64,000 bases of DNA from positions 93,754 through 157,753 of the forward strand of contig JANYCZ010000067.1 of the NCBI GenBank assembly GCA_025360015.1, written 5' to 3'. A program made the position numbers and the translations under genes. The notes beneath the pieces were generated by a model. The model was not told the origin of the DNA and did no database searches. It was given only the letters and a program-made list of their open reading frames with translations. Position 1 is the stretch's first letter, and the number at the start of each line of letters is the position of its first letter. Positions 53,469-62,951 of the stretch are shown here, piece by piece. Source of the stretch: Verrucomicrobiota bacterium (GTDB taxonomy: Bacteria; Verrucomicrobiota; Verrucomicrobiia; Verrucomicrobiales; Verrucomicrobiaceae).

Positions 53469-56400
53469 CTACGGGGTGCCGAAAATCAGGTGCATGAAAC
53501 GCCGGTTTGGATTGCCGGTGGCGAGGGTATCACGGGCGCGGACCGTCTGCACGGGGCCGTCGGTGATGACCTCCAGCGTGACGGGGCTCCAGCTTCCTAA
53601 AGTGTCCGTGGACTCCGCAGTGTAGGAGACGTCTGGCAGCCCCTTGGGACGGGTGAAGATGAGCGTCAGGCCATTGGCATCATGCGTCGGCTGCGGCGCG
53701 GCGTTCCAAGCGAGAGGATCGGTGCCCATGGCGTATTCGGCCAGGTTTTTGAGACCATCGCCGTCAGGATCCGCGTTGTCCGCTGCGATGCCGGAGGAGA
53801 TCTGGCCGGCGGTGAAGTGCTGTGATTTCCACGCGCTGGAGGACTGGCCTTGAATGAGGAGGGTGCCGGTTTGGGTGCCGGTGTAGTTGGTGTCCGTGAT
53901 GGTGGCGGCGACTGTGTAACTGCCGAAGTTTGACGGTGCGGAGGATGAGCCGTTATAAGTGAGGCTCACGGTGAGACCCGCAGGACTGGTCGTGGCGGTG
54001 ACGGCTTTGGCACTGCCGTCATAGGTTTGCGTGGTGCCGGTGAAAGTGATGGTGGCGGCGGCCTGGGCAATGACCAGAGTGCCAGGTGTGGAGCTGCCGG
54101 TGTAGTTTGTGTCACTGATGGTACCCACGACGGTGTAACTGCCTGCATTGGTGGGTGCGGTGGCTGAGCCGTTGTAGGTGAAGGTGACCGTCTTCCCTCC
54201 GGGGGTCGTGGTGGCCGTGGCTGCGTGCGCGCTGCCATTGTAAGTCTGTGACAGACTGCCTAGCGATACCGTGGCTGAAGCCTGGGCAATCACCAGCGAA
54301 CTCGTGGCGGTGCCGGCGTAGTTGGTGTCGCTGATGGTACCTACCACCGTATAGCTTCCCGCGTTCGTGGGCGCGGTGGCTGAGCCGTTGTACGTGAAGG
54401 TGACGGTTTTCCCGGCGGGCGTGGTTGTCGCCGTGGCAGCGTGCGCGGTGCCGTCATACGTCTGCGACAGGCTGCCGAGCGACACTGTGGCGGAAGCCTG
54501 GGCGATGACCAACGAACTCGTGGCGGTGCCGCTGTAGTTGGTGTCGCTGATGGTGCCTACCACTGTGTAGCTGCCTGCATTCGTGGGCACAGTGGCCGAG
54601 CCGTTGTACGTGAAGGTGACGGTCTTTCCGGAGGGGGTCGTTGTCGCCGTGGCAGCGTGCGCGGTGCCGTCATAGGTCTGGGCCAAACTGCCGAGCGACA
54701 CTGTGGCGGAAGCCTGGGCAATGACCAGCGAACTCGTGGCGGTGCCGCTGTAGTTGGTGTCGTTGATTGTACCCACCACAGTATAGCTACCTGCATTCGT
54801 GGGCACAGTGGCCGAGCCGTTATACGTGAAGGTGACGGTCTTTCCTGAAGGGGTCGTTGTCGCCGTGGCAGCGTGCGCGGTGCCATCGTAGGTCGGTGTC
54901 AAACTGCCAAGTGACACACTTCCAGCGGCTTTGGCGACTACCAGGCTGCCAGTGGCAGTTCCTGAATAGTTTGTGTCGCTGATCGTGCCAACAACCACAT
55001 AGGTGCCTGCGTTCGTTGGAGCTGTGGATGAACCATCATAAGTGAAGGTGACCGTTTTTCCCGCAGGTGTCGTCGTGGCTGTGGCAACACGCGAGGTGCC
55101 GTCATAGGTCTGTGCCAGGCTGCCGAGCGACACGCTTCCAGTGGCTTTGGTCACAACCAAGCTGCCAGTGGCAGTGCCTGAATAGTTTGTGTCGCTGATT
55201 GTGCCCACCACCACATAGGTGCCTGCGTTCGTTGGAGCTGTGGATGAACCATCATAGGTGAAGGTGACCGTTTTTCCCGCAGGTGTCGTCGTCGCTGTGG
55301 CAACGCGCGAGGTGCCGTCATAGGTCTGTGCCAGGCTGCCGAGCGATACTGTAGCGGAGGCTTGGGCGATGACCAGCGAGCCAGTGGCGGTGCCGGTGTA
55401 GTTGGTGTCGTTGATGGTGCCGACGACGGCGTAGGTGCCTGCATTCGTCGGAGGCGTGGAAGAACCGGCATACGTGAAGGTGACGGTTTTTCCCGCAGGC
55501 GTCGTCGTGGCCGTGGCAGCGTGTGCAGTACCATCATAAGTCGCCGTCAAACTGCCGAGCGATACTGTGGCCGCGGCTTTGGCGATCGTTATGGTGAAAC
55601 TTTGCGGGTTCGTGCTGACACTGTTGGTGGCGGTCACGGTACCGGTAAAGGTGCCGGCAGCGGTGGCAGTGCCGGAAATAACGCCAGCGCTGCTCAGACT
55701 GAGTCCGGTGGGCAAAACGCCTGAGGTGACCGTGAAGGTCGGAACAGGAAAACCGGAGGCGGTGTAGCTGAAATTGTAGGGTGCCCCCACTGTGCCGCCC
55801 GCGCTTGGCGCGGCGCTGGTGATGGCGGGTGCCTGGTTCACGGTCACCGCGAAAGTCTGCGAGGTCGTGCTTCCATCCAAATCCGTCGCGGTCACCGTCA
55901 CATTGCTCTGGCCGCCGGCGACGCCATTGATCTGGACATTGGTGCCACTGATGCTGGCGGTGACGGCGGTTGGGTTGGTGTTGCCGGTGACACTGTAACT
56001 CAGCACGGCCACAGGGGCGGCGGAGCTGATGGTGACCATTTTCGTGGTGTCCATCGTCGAGCCGCTTGTCACCGGCCAGCTCGTCAGCCCGGTGTTGGCG
56101 GTGCCATCAACGTTGACACTGGTGCTGACCGTAGGCAGTCCGGCGATGGTGTCCGCCACGGTCATGCCATTGCCAGCCACACGCGCGAATGCCGTGAAAC
56201 CGCCGTTCTGATTGTCTAGATTCGAGCTGTTGTCCGCCACATTGACAAAGAACTGGTCGGTGGCGCTGTTGGGATCCGTGCCCACCTTGGCCATGGCCAC
56301 GGTGCCACGCAGGTTGGAGATGCCCGGCTCGTTGGTGGGTGAAGCCGTCGTTAAGATCGAGGTGAAATTGTTGGGCGCGGATTGCACTTTGAACCCCCCG

Positions 56401-57923
56401 CCCTGCACAATGAATCCTGAAATGGCACGATGAAACACGGCTCCAGTGTAGTTGCCGGTGCTGGCGGCATTGTTCACGTAGCTGAGGAAATTCGTCACCG
56501 TCTGCGGCGTGGCCGTGTTGTAGAGGATGAAGTCCATGGTCCCCTCGTTGGTGATCACGCGCACAGCGGATTCCGAGTCAGGATCGGAGAATTTGTCCGA
56601 GAGGGTCACGGAGGTGTTGCCCCCGCTTGCCAAGGTCTGACCACTGATGGTGGCGGTGGTCACAGGCGCACCCGCAGCCCGGATAACGCGCAGTTGCAGG
56701 GTGTTGTTGGAGGTCGAGCCATTGGCAAACGTGGCGGTCATCGGGCAGCTAAACACTCCCGTGACGGTAGGTGTGCCGGAGACAATGCCTGTGCTGCTGT
56801 TGAACGTGAGGCCCGTTGGCAGGCCGGTGATGTTCCAGGAAGTGCGTGCGGAACCCGTGCTGACGACCGCCTGATAGGAGAAGGCCTGGTTGTAAGTAAT
56901 CGGCTGGTAGGTGCGGCTGGTGAAGCCGTTCTTGGTCGAAGCCGTGGCGGTGTTGCTGCGGGCGGACTCAATGACCGGGGAGCTCTGGGTGGCCTGATAG
57001 CCAGCGTCCACCTGGAAGTCATAAGCCGTGCCGGGAGTCAGGCCCGTAACGGTGTAGGTGGTGGCATTTGCGGCGGTGGAAGTCAGCGCGGTATAGCTGC
57101 CGCTGCCGCTCGTACGGTAGTAAATGAGGTAGCCGACCTCTGCCGCCGAGTTGTCCGCCCAACTCAGGGTCACCGAGTTTTCGGATGGGTTGGTGGCTGT
57201 CAGGCCCGTGGGCGCATTGAACGGCGTGGTGACAGACACGGTGTTTGAATATGGCGTGTAAGCCGTGGGACTCGCTACCGTGCCCTGGAACCCGCGGATG
57301 CGGAACTGGTAGGCGGTGCCAGGCTGCAGACCGGGAAAGTTCACATTGGAGACGCTGGGACCCGTACTGCCAGCTGAGACAAAGCTGCCACCCGCTGCAC
57401 TGTACTCGTAGAAATAGCCCGCCTCGGAATACGCATTGTCCACAATGGCAAAACGCACGGCTGTTTCATTGGTGACCGTGGTTGTGGCTATCACCGGCGT
57501 GCCAAAGGCACCCGTGGTGACGGTGATTGGACTGGTGTAAGTGGAGGTGTTGCCGGGATTGAAGACCCCGGCATAGGCCGCCACCTGGAAGGTGTAAGTG
57601 GTGGATGGAGAAAGTCCGATGGCAATGATCACATTGCCCGTTCCTGTCATGGTGGCGGTGGTGTTATTCGTGTCGCCAGTGTTCACCGAGTAATGCTGGA
57701 GGGTGGGGTTACCACCCACTGTGTATTGAACATCGAATGCCGTTTCGTTGGTGGCGTTGTCATCAAACGTTAAATAAACGGTGCTCGTGCTGTTGATGAC
57801 TGCCGCACCCAGCGCAGCCGGGGCATTGGGCACATAGGCCTGGGCTTGTGCGGTGAACAGCAACAGGCTGAGGGTGGCGATGAGCAGACGAAAATCCCTG
57901 TGGGATAGAGAGCGTGAAACCAT
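53469..57923 (-). CDS. Giant surface protein: FN3, cyclophilin, Ig-like and MBG repeats
   Basis: A 1,484-residue secreted protein with a signal peptide (MVSRSLSHRDFRLLIATLSL, cleavage near QAQA). Domains in order: three FN3-type domains (about 30-330), an Ig-like domain, a cyclophilin-type peptidyl-prolyl isomerase (about 440-640, with FHRAISGFIVQGGGF and a TDQFFVNVADNSSNLD segment), an Ig-like domain (about 695-790), eight MBG-like repeats (about 780-1358) and a C-terminal region with a calcium-binding-type DNADPDGDGLKNLAEYAMG. It likely acts as a cell-surface adhesin or scaffold. The sigma-factor gene lies 150 bp upstream on the same strand. Confidence 0.85.
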   Translation of the reverse strand: MVSRSLSHRDFRLLIATLSLLLFTAQAQAYVPNAPAALGAAVINSTSTVYLTFDDNATNETAFDVQYTVGGNPTLQHYSVNTGDTNNTTATMTGTGNVIIAIGLSPSTTYTFQVAAYAGVFNPGNTSTYTSPITVTTGAFGTPVIATTTVTNETAVRFAIVDNAYSEAGYFYEYSAAGGSFVSAGSTGPSVSNVNFPGLQPGTAYQFRIRGFQGTVASPTAYTPYSNTVSVTTPFNAPTGLTATNPSENSVTLSWADNSAAEVGYLIYYRTSGSGSYTALTSTAANATTYTVTGLTPGTAYDFQVDAGYQATQSSPVIESARSNTATASTKNGFTSRTYQPITYNQAFSYQAVVSTGSARTSWNITGLPTGLTFNSSTGIVSGTPTVTGVFSCPMTATFANGSTSNNTLQLRVIRAAGAPVTTATISGQTLASGGNTSVTLSDKFSDPDSESAVRVITNEGTMDFILYNTATPQTVTNFLSYVNNAASTGNYTGAVFHRAISGFIVQGGGFKVQSAPNNFTSILTTASPTNEPGISNLRGTVAMAKVGTDPNSATDQFFVNVADNSSNLDNQNGGFTAFARVAGNGMTVADTIAGLPTVSTSVNVDGTANTGLTSWPVTSGSTMDTTKMVTISSAAPVAVLSYSVTGNTNPTAVTASISGTNVQINGVAGGQSNVTVTATDLDGSTTSQTFAVTVNQAPAITSAAPSAGGTVGAPYNFSYTASGFPVPTFTVTSGVLPTGLSLSSAGVISGTATAAGTFTGTVTATNSVSTNPQSFTITIAKAAATVSLGSLTATYDGTAHAATATTTPAGKTVTFTYAGSSTPPTNAGTYAVVGTINDTNYTGTATGSLVIAQASATVSLGSLAQTYDGTSRVATATTTPAGKTVTFTYDGSSTAPTNAGTYVVVGTISDTNYSGTATGSLVVTKATGSVSLGSLAQTYDGTSRVATATTTPAGKTVTFTYDGSSTAPTNAGTYVVVGTISDTNYSGTATGSLVVAKAAGSVSLGSLTPTYDGTAHAATATTTPSGKTVTFTYNGSATVPTNAGSYTVVGTINDTNYSGTATSSLVIAQASATVSLGSLAQTYDGTAHAATATTTPSGKTVTFTYNGSATVPTNAGSYTVVGTISDTNYSGTATSSLVIAQASATVSLGSLSQTYDGTAHAATATTTPAGKTVTFTYNGSATAPTNAGSYTVVGTISDTNYAGTATSSLVIAQASATVSLGSLSQTYNGSAHAATATTTPGGKTVTFTYNGSATAPTNAGSYTVVGTISDTNYTGSSTPGTLVIAQAAATITFTGTTQTYDGSAKAVTATTSPAGLTVSLTYNGSSSAPSNFGSYTVAATITDTNYTGTQTGTLLIQGQSSSAWKSQHFTAGQISSGIAADNADPDGDGLKNLAEYAMGTDPLAWNAAPQPTHDANGLTLIFTRPKGLPDVSYTAESTDTLGSWSPVTLEVITDGPVQTVRARDTLATGNPNRRFMHLIFGTP
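53850..55580 (-). repeat. Eight tandem 216-bp repeats encoding MBG-type domains
   Basis: The unit is about 72 residues, with a core of TVSLGSL-QTYDGTAHAATA, KTVTFTYNGS and GSYTVVGTI-DTNY. Two adjacent units (about 54950-55376) are almost identical at the protein level. The last unit is the most diverged. Tandem near-identical units of this size recombine easily, so copy number may vary between strains. Confidence 0.88.
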
Positions 57924-58073
57924 GGATGGATGATGCTGGAAAAGGGCGACGAGACTAGCAGTACGGGCCCGGCGGCGTCAATGCCATAAGGCTGTGTCAC
58001 CGGGATGGCACCCATTTCTAGACATCCCCAGCGCGGTGGATGTTCACCCGGCCGCTCTCAGCTAGCCAAATCT

Positions 58074-58706
58074 TTATGCCAGCACGGCATGCAGGACGCT
58101 GGCGTCCTCGCTGCATTCGGCCAGGATCAGCGCCCGCAGGCGGCGCTTGGCACGGTGCAGGGCGGTACGCAGGGCACCGCTCTGCGGACGCGCGGCGCGG
58201 CAGCCCTGCACGATGCTTTCTTCTAGACTCTCCCAGACTTCACCACGCCCATGCGCGCGCAGCTCCTGGCTGCAGGCATGCAGCGCACGCTCGATCACAC
58301 CCCTGGCCCAGTCGCGATCCAGCTCATTGTCCGGGGAGGGACGGGCATCCGCCACATCGATGTTCATCCCATTTTCATCGCTCAGGGAAAAGCAGACCAC
58401 GCCGCCGCCGCGACGCTGGCGCGTGCGGTGCTGCCAGCGCTTGATGAGGTGGGTGCGCAACCGGGCAAAGAGAAAGGCGGCCTGTTCGCCATGGTCCACA
58501 ATGGCGGCCGCGCGCTCGTGCTGGCCCTGGGCCACCAGTTTGGCAAACAGCTCCTGCACGGCGTCCTCGGCATCGTGGATCTCACAGCCGCGGGCGCGGG
58601 CAAAGGCGCAGAGCACTGGCCAGTGGCGGCGGTAGAGCATGGAGGCAGCATTGAGGGCGGATGAATCCGTGGTGTGACTGTGGGCGTGGTCTTCTCCGAG
58701 GTGCAT
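58074..58706 (-). CDS. ECF-like RNA polymerase sigma factor
   Basis: A 210-residue protein. Region 2 is visible as MLYRRHWPVLCAFARARGCE with HDAEDAVQELFAKLV, and region 4 as SGALRTALHRAKRRLRALIL. It has no anti-sigma partner next to it. The position directly upstream of the 1,484-residue surface-protein gene suggests it may drive that gene; this is inferred. It is divergent from the histidine kinase gene at 58840. Confidence 0.82.
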   Translation of the reverse strand: MHLGEDHAHSHTTDSSALNAASMLYRRHWPVLCAFARARGCEIHDAEDAVQELFAKLVAQGQHERAAAIVDHGEQAAFLFARLRTHLIKRWQHRTRQRRGGGVVCFSLSDENGMNIDVADARPSPDNELDRDWARGVIERALHACSQELRAHGRGEVWESLEESIVQGCRAARPQSGALRTALHRAKRRLRALILAECSEDASVLHAVLA

Positions 58707-58839
58707 GGCGTGAGTGGGGTGCTATGCAGGCATTGGAGCAACCGTGCATGACACTGGAGAGCGGCCGGACATTAATAGGCGTTTATCTTCGTGCGCACCC
58801 CCGCTCTCCGCATGAGAGTCTGCGGGTTCACCTTATTTC

Positions 58840-60429
58840 ATGAGCGCCCCGGCCAACACCCGCAGCTTCCGCACACGCCTGGCCCTGCAGACGATGATCG
58901 TCTCAGGAGCGCTGGTGGCGGGCTTTGGTGCCGCCGCCTGGTGGTATGCCAGCCAGACGCTGGAACGCAGTGTGGATGACCGCATCATCGCTCCGGCGCA
59001 GCGGGTGTGGAACCGCATCGACCCGTACACGACGGATGAGCAGTTCAAAATGATCGCTGATCTCGTCTTTGGCACCTCGCCAGAGCGCAGCTCCACCCAT
59101 GCGGTGCTCGTGGTGCAGGAGCATGGCCTGGGGAAAACGCTGTTCGCCACGCCCAACGCCCCCAAAGACCTGGACGTGTACTTCCGCAGCTGCTTCCCGA
59201 CTCAGGACGAAATCCGGCGTGCACCGCCCATCGCGCCACCCGGGGGTGGCCCGGGTCCGCCTGGCGGGCGGTATCCACCGCCACGCCGAGACAATGGATT
59301 TGATGATCTGCTCGGCACCCCGGGTTTTGATCTGGTACGCCCCCCACCGCAGGAGCGTAATCTGCCCTTCCGCCCGCAGATGCCCATGGTGCGGGAGCCG
59401 ACCACCTTCACCGCACGCTCCGGCGGCATTGACTGGCGTTTTGGTGCCTTCAGCAGCCCGAGCTACACCATCTTCATCGGCCTCTCGCTCACGGATTTTT
59501 ATGCGGAGATCAACCGCATGGCCTGGTGGTACGTGAGTGCTGGCACCCTGGGTCTGGTGCTGGCGGGTTTCGGCGCGCTCTGGACTTCCCGGCAGGCCAT
59601 GCGGCCGTTGGAGCGCGTGGTGAGCACCGCCCAGCGCCTCACCGCAAGCGATCTGGCGGAGCGCATTCCCGTGCAGCGGGATGACAACCGCGAGTTTTCC
59701 CAGCTCATCGACGTGCTCAACGGCATGATGCAGCGGCTGGAGGGCAGCTTTCAGCAGGCAGCGCGCTTCACCGCAGACGCCTCCCATGAGCTGAAAACCC
59801 CGCTCGCCATCATGCTGGCGGATCTGGATGACGCCGTGCGCCATGCCGCTCCCGGCAGCGCGGAGCATGAGCGTTTTGTCTCGCTCTTTGAAGAAGCCTC
59901 ACGCCTCAAACAGATCATCCAAAGCCTGCTGCTGCTCTCCCAGGCCGATGCGGGCCGTCTGCCGGCGCACCCTGAAAGCTATGACCTCAGCCTCGATCTT
60001 GAGCGCCTGATCGAAGATGGGGAAATCCTCTGCGAGCAGGCGGGGCTGACCCTGGAACACCGCATCGAGCCAGGCATCATTGCCCATGCCGACCGCGCCC
60101 TACTGCAGCAGGTGTTTCAAAATCTGCTGAGCAACGCCGTCAAATACAACCGCCCGCAGGGCCGCGTGCGGCTGCAGCTTTCACCGCAGGACGCGCAGAT
60201 CGTCTTCACCGTGACCAACACCGGCCCCGCCATCCCGGTGGAAAACCAGCAGCGTCTCTTCGAGCGCTTTTTCCGTGGCGACAAGGCCCACACGCGGCAG
60301 ACCGACGGCTTCGGCCTCGGCCTCAACATTGCCACGGAGCTGGCCCGGGCGAACGGTGCTGAGCTGCGGCTGGTGAGTTCGGCAGAGGACGAGACGGTGT
60401 TTGAGGTGCGGATGATGGGGCAGCAATGA
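58840..60429 (+). CDS. Orphan membrane sensor histidine kinase
   Basis: A 529-residue protein with a first span at about residues 14-38, an external sensor region (39-225) with an unusual proline- and glycine-rich insert (APPIAPPGGGPGPPGGRYPP), a second span (about 228-252, AWWYVSAGTLGLVLAGFGAL), a HAMP linker, the H box FTADASHELKTPLAIML (His near 316) and an ATPase with QNLLSNAVKYN and GFGLGLNIA. No response regulator is adjacent. The neighbour across the promoter region is the sigma factor. Confidence 0.87.
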   Translation: MSAPANTRSFRTRLALQTMIVSGALVAGFGAAAWWYASQTLERSVDDRIIAPAQRVWNRIDPYTTDEQFKMIADLVFGTSPERSSTHAVLVVQEHGLGKTLFATPNAPKDLDVYFRSCFPTQDEIRRAPPIAPPGGGPGPPGGRYPPPRRDNGFDDLLGTPGFDLVRPPPQERNLPFRPQMPMVREPTTFTARSGGIDWRFGAFSSPSYTIFIGLSLTDFYAEINRMAWWYVSAGTLGLVLAGFGALWTSRQAMRPLERVVSTAQRLTASDLAERIPVQRDDNREFSQLIDVLNGMMQRLEGSFQQAARFTADASHELKTPLAIMLADLDDAVRHAAPGSAEHERFVSLFEEASRLKQIIQSLLLLSQADAGRLPAHPESYDLSLDLERLIEDGEILCEQAGLTLEHRIEPGIIAHADRALLQQVFQNLLSNAVKYNRPQGRVRLQLSPQDAQIVFTVTNTGPAIPVENQQRLFERFFRGDKAHTRQTDGFGLGLNIATELARANGAELRLVSSAEDETVFEVRMMGQQ

Positions 60430-60501
60430 CCGTTTCACATCGCCATTGCTTCTCGACGTCCGAGCCGCGTTCTGCTTGAGTGCTGGAAACTCACCCCCGC
60501 C

Positions 60502-60966
60502 ATGGACTCCCTTCCGCCCCCACCTCTCCCGCCCTTTCCGCCTTCGGTTCCAGCACCGGCTCCCGCTCCCAAAAGCAACGGTGGGAAGTGGGTGTTGCTG
60601 GGCTGTGGCGGCTGCCTGGGCCTGATCGTGCTCGGGGTGCTTTTCTCCATTGGGGCCTACTTTGCCGCAATGAAGCTCATCCAGAAGACGGATGTGTATG
60701 AGGAAGCCCTCAAGCGCGCGCAAAACTCCGCCGAGGTGCAGAAGGAGCTGGGGACGCCCATTGAAACCGGCTGGTCGTTTTCCGGCTCGGTGAACTACCG
60801 CAATGGTGCGGGCGACGCCAGCTTCACCGTCCCGATGACCGGCCCCAAGGGGGAGGGCCTCCTGAGCGTGCAAGCAGACAAAAAGTCTGGAGCCGGATGG
60901 CACTATGACACGCTGGAGGTGGCGTTTCCGGACGGGAAGAAGGTGGACCTGCGGGGTGGGCCTTGA
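60502..60966 (+). CDS. Coa1-like small membrane protein
   Basis: A 154-residue protein with a proline-rich N-terminus (MDSLPPPPLPPFPPSVPAPA), one span (about 33-57) and a C-terminal domain with VQKELGTPIETGWSFSGSVN, GAGDASFTVPMTGPKGEG and a WHYDTLEV segment. This matches the cytochrome-oxidase-assembly protein Coa1 pattern, found in many bacteria with no proven role. It begins 72 bases after the kinase gene and may belong to its operon. Confidence 0.7.
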   Translation: MDSLPPPPLPPFPPSVPAPAPAPKSNGGKWVLLGCGGCLGLIVLGVLFSIGAYFAAMKLIQKTDVYEEALKRAQNSAEVQKELGTPIETGWSFSGSVNYRNGAGDASFTVPMTGPKGEGLLSVQADKKSGAGWHYDTLEVAFPDGKKVDLRGGP

Positions 60967-61145
60967 GGAAAGGCGCGGATTTCACCGCACTTTCCCCCTT
61001 GCCAAATGCGGAACTTCTCCGAGAATCTCGCCCCTCTTGTCCGGGAGCTTTGTGGCTTTGCGGGACGAAAGCCCGCCGTGCGCCTCAGGAGTGGAGGTTT
61101 GCGTGCGGCACTACTTAAACACTCGCAACCCGTAAACACCAGATA

Positions 61146-62825
61146 ATGAGCGCAACCGCTACACTCGCAGAACTGATCGCAGGTTCTTTTCGCGAGCTTT
61201 CCGAAGGATCCATCGTCAAAGGCAAGATCCTCGAAATCAAACCGCAGGTCATCCTCGTCGATATCGGCTACAAGTCCGAAGGAGCCATCCCCTCCAACGA
61301 GTTCGAAGATGAAGACATCCAGGTAGGCGATGAGGTCGAAGTCCTCCTCGAACGCCTCGAAAACGACGAAGGCATGGTCGTTCTCTCCAAGGAGAAAGCC
61401 GCCCATCGTCAGAACTGGGAAAAGATCTACAACGTCTTCAAGGACGGCGGTCTCGTCAAAGGCAAGGTCAAGAGCGTCGTCAAAGGCGGCCTCATGGTCA
61501 ATGTCGGCGTCGAAGCCTTCCTCCCTGGCAGCCAGATCGACATCATCCCGCCGAAGGATCTCAACGAGTACGTCGGCAAGGTGTTCGAGTTCAAGATCGT
61601 CAAGATCAACGACGAGCGCAAAAACATCGTCCTTTCCCGCCGCGAAGTCATCGAAGCCGAGCGCGCCGAACAGCGCCAGAAGTTCCTCGATGGCGTCACC
61701 CCTGGCGACAAGGTCATCGGTGTGGTCAAGAACATCACCGACTTCGGTGCGTTCGTCGATCTCAACGGCATGGACGGACTGCTCCACATCACGGACATGT
61801 CCTGGGGCCGCCTCAACCATCCTTCCGAAATGCTCGGCATCGGTCAGAAGATCGAAGTCCAGATTCTCGAAGTCAACCGCGAGAAGGAGCGTGTCTCCCT
61901 CGGCCTCAAGCAGCTGCAGAACAATCCTTGGGAAAACATCGAAGCCCGTTACCCCGTCGGCCAGCGTGTGCGCGGCAAGGTCACGAAGCTCGTCGCCTAC
62001 GGCGCGTTTGTGGAAGTGGAAGAAGGCGTCGAAGGCCTCGTCCATGTCTCCGAACTCTCCTGGACGAAGCGCATCGCGCGTCCTTCGGACGTTCTCACTG
62101 TCGGTCAGGAAATCGAAGCGTCCGTCCTTGGCATCAACAAGGAAGAGCGCAAAATCAGCCTCGGCGTGCGCCAGCTCGACACCAATCCTTGGGACGACAT
62201 TGACGCTCGTTACCCGATTGGCACTGTGATGAAGCGTGCCGTCCGCAACCTCACCGCCTACGGTGCGTTTGTGGAGCTGGAAGAAGGCATCGATGGCATG
62301 ATCCACGTGTCCGACCTCAGCTGGACCCGCAAGATCAACCATCCTTCCGAACTCCTCAAGAAGGGCCAGGAAGTGGACGCCGTCGTCCTCGGCATCGACA
62401 AGGCCAACCAGCGCATCAGCCTGGGCATGAAGCAGCTCGACACCGACCCATGGTCCGTCATCGACACCCGCTTCAAGGTGGGCGACGTCGTGAAGGGCCG
62501 CGTGGCGAAGATCGCCTCCTTCGGCGCCTTCGTCGAACTGGAAGACGACATCGACGGCCTCGTGCACATCTCGCAGATCAGCGAAGACCGCATCGAGAAG
62601 GTCAAGGACAAGCTCAATGTGGGCGACGAAGTGGAAGCACGCGTCATCAAAGTGGACAAGGTGGAGCGCCGCATCGGCCTTTCCATCAAGGCCATGAACT
62701 ACAGCGAAGCCGACATCCAGAAGGAAAGCCAGGCCTTCGAAGCGCTGCGCCCAAGCACCGACCTCGTCGGTCTGGAGCAGGCCTTCAAGTTCGCCACCGA
62801 AGAGTGGCGTCCAGGCGGCCAGTAA
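61146..62825 (+). CDS. rpsA: 30S ribosomal protein S1
   Basis: A 559-residue protein with six S1 (OB-fold) RNA-binding domains in a row, each marked by a GAFVDL/GAFVEV/GAFVEL-like strand and DGLLHITDMSW or EGLVHVSELSW-type turns. The length fits bacterial S1. It binds mRNA leaders and helps start translation. It is followed 38 bases later by a clear terminator, and is probably transcribed alone from the 179-bp region between 60967 and 61145, which contains GGGCTTTC-like and GAAAGCCC blocks but no obvious autoregulatory structure. Confidence 0.96.
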   Translation: MSATATLAELIAGSFRELSEGSIVKGKILEIKPQVILVDIGYKSEGAIPSNEFEDEDIQVGDEVEVLLERLENDEGMVVLSKEKAAHRQNWEKIYNVFKDGGLVKGKVKSVVKGGLMVNVGVEAFLPGSQIDIIPPKDLNEYVGKVFEFKIVKINDERKNIVLSRREVIEAERAEQRQKFLDGVTPGDKVIGVVKNITDFGAFVDLNGMDGLLHITDMSWGRLNHPSEMLGIGQKIEVQILEVNREKERVSLGLKQLQNNPWENIEARYPVGQRVRGKVTKLVAYGAFVEVEEGVEGLVHVSELSWTKRIARPSDVLTVGQEIEASVLGINKEERKISLGVRQLDTNPWDDIDARYPIGTVMKRAVRNLTAYGAFVELEEGIDGMIHVSDLSWTRKINHPSELLKKGQEVDAVVLGIDKANQRISLGMKQLDTDPWSVIDTRFKVGDVVKGRVAKIASFGAFVELEDDIDGLVHISQISEDRIEKVKDKLNVGDEVEARVIKVDKVERRIGLSIKAMNYSEADIQKESQAFEALRPSTDLVGLEQAFKFATEEWRPGGQ

Positions 62826-62862
62826 TCCGCGATCTGAGACTCAACATCCAATCAACCACGAA

Positions 62863-62892
62863 GGGACGCCGCAAGGCGTCCCTTTTTTCTTT
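62863..62892 (+). terminator. Rho-independent terminator of rpsA
   Basis: GGGACGCC (62863-62870), loop GCAA, GGCGTCCC (62875-62882), then TTTTTTCTTT. The most canonical terminator in the window, 38 bases after the rpsA stop. Confidence 0.93.
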
Positions 62893-62951
62893 TAACAATT
62901 TTCTGACATTTTCCCTCTGGCAGTCTGCTGTCAGGAGGGCAGTTTCAGGCG

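Noticed and set aside
53850..55580. CRISPR-like array
   Set aside because: The repeats are 216 bp, contiguous, in frame and encode protein domains; there are no spacers.
56430..57248. A 272-codon frame opposite the FN3/cyclophilin region
   Set aside because: Shadow of the surface protein; glycine- and arginine-rich with no signal or motif.
60903..62567. A 554-codon open frame antisense to rpsA
   Set aside because: Its composition mirrors the S1 repeats on the other strand (biased GC third positions) and it has no start context or recognisable motif.
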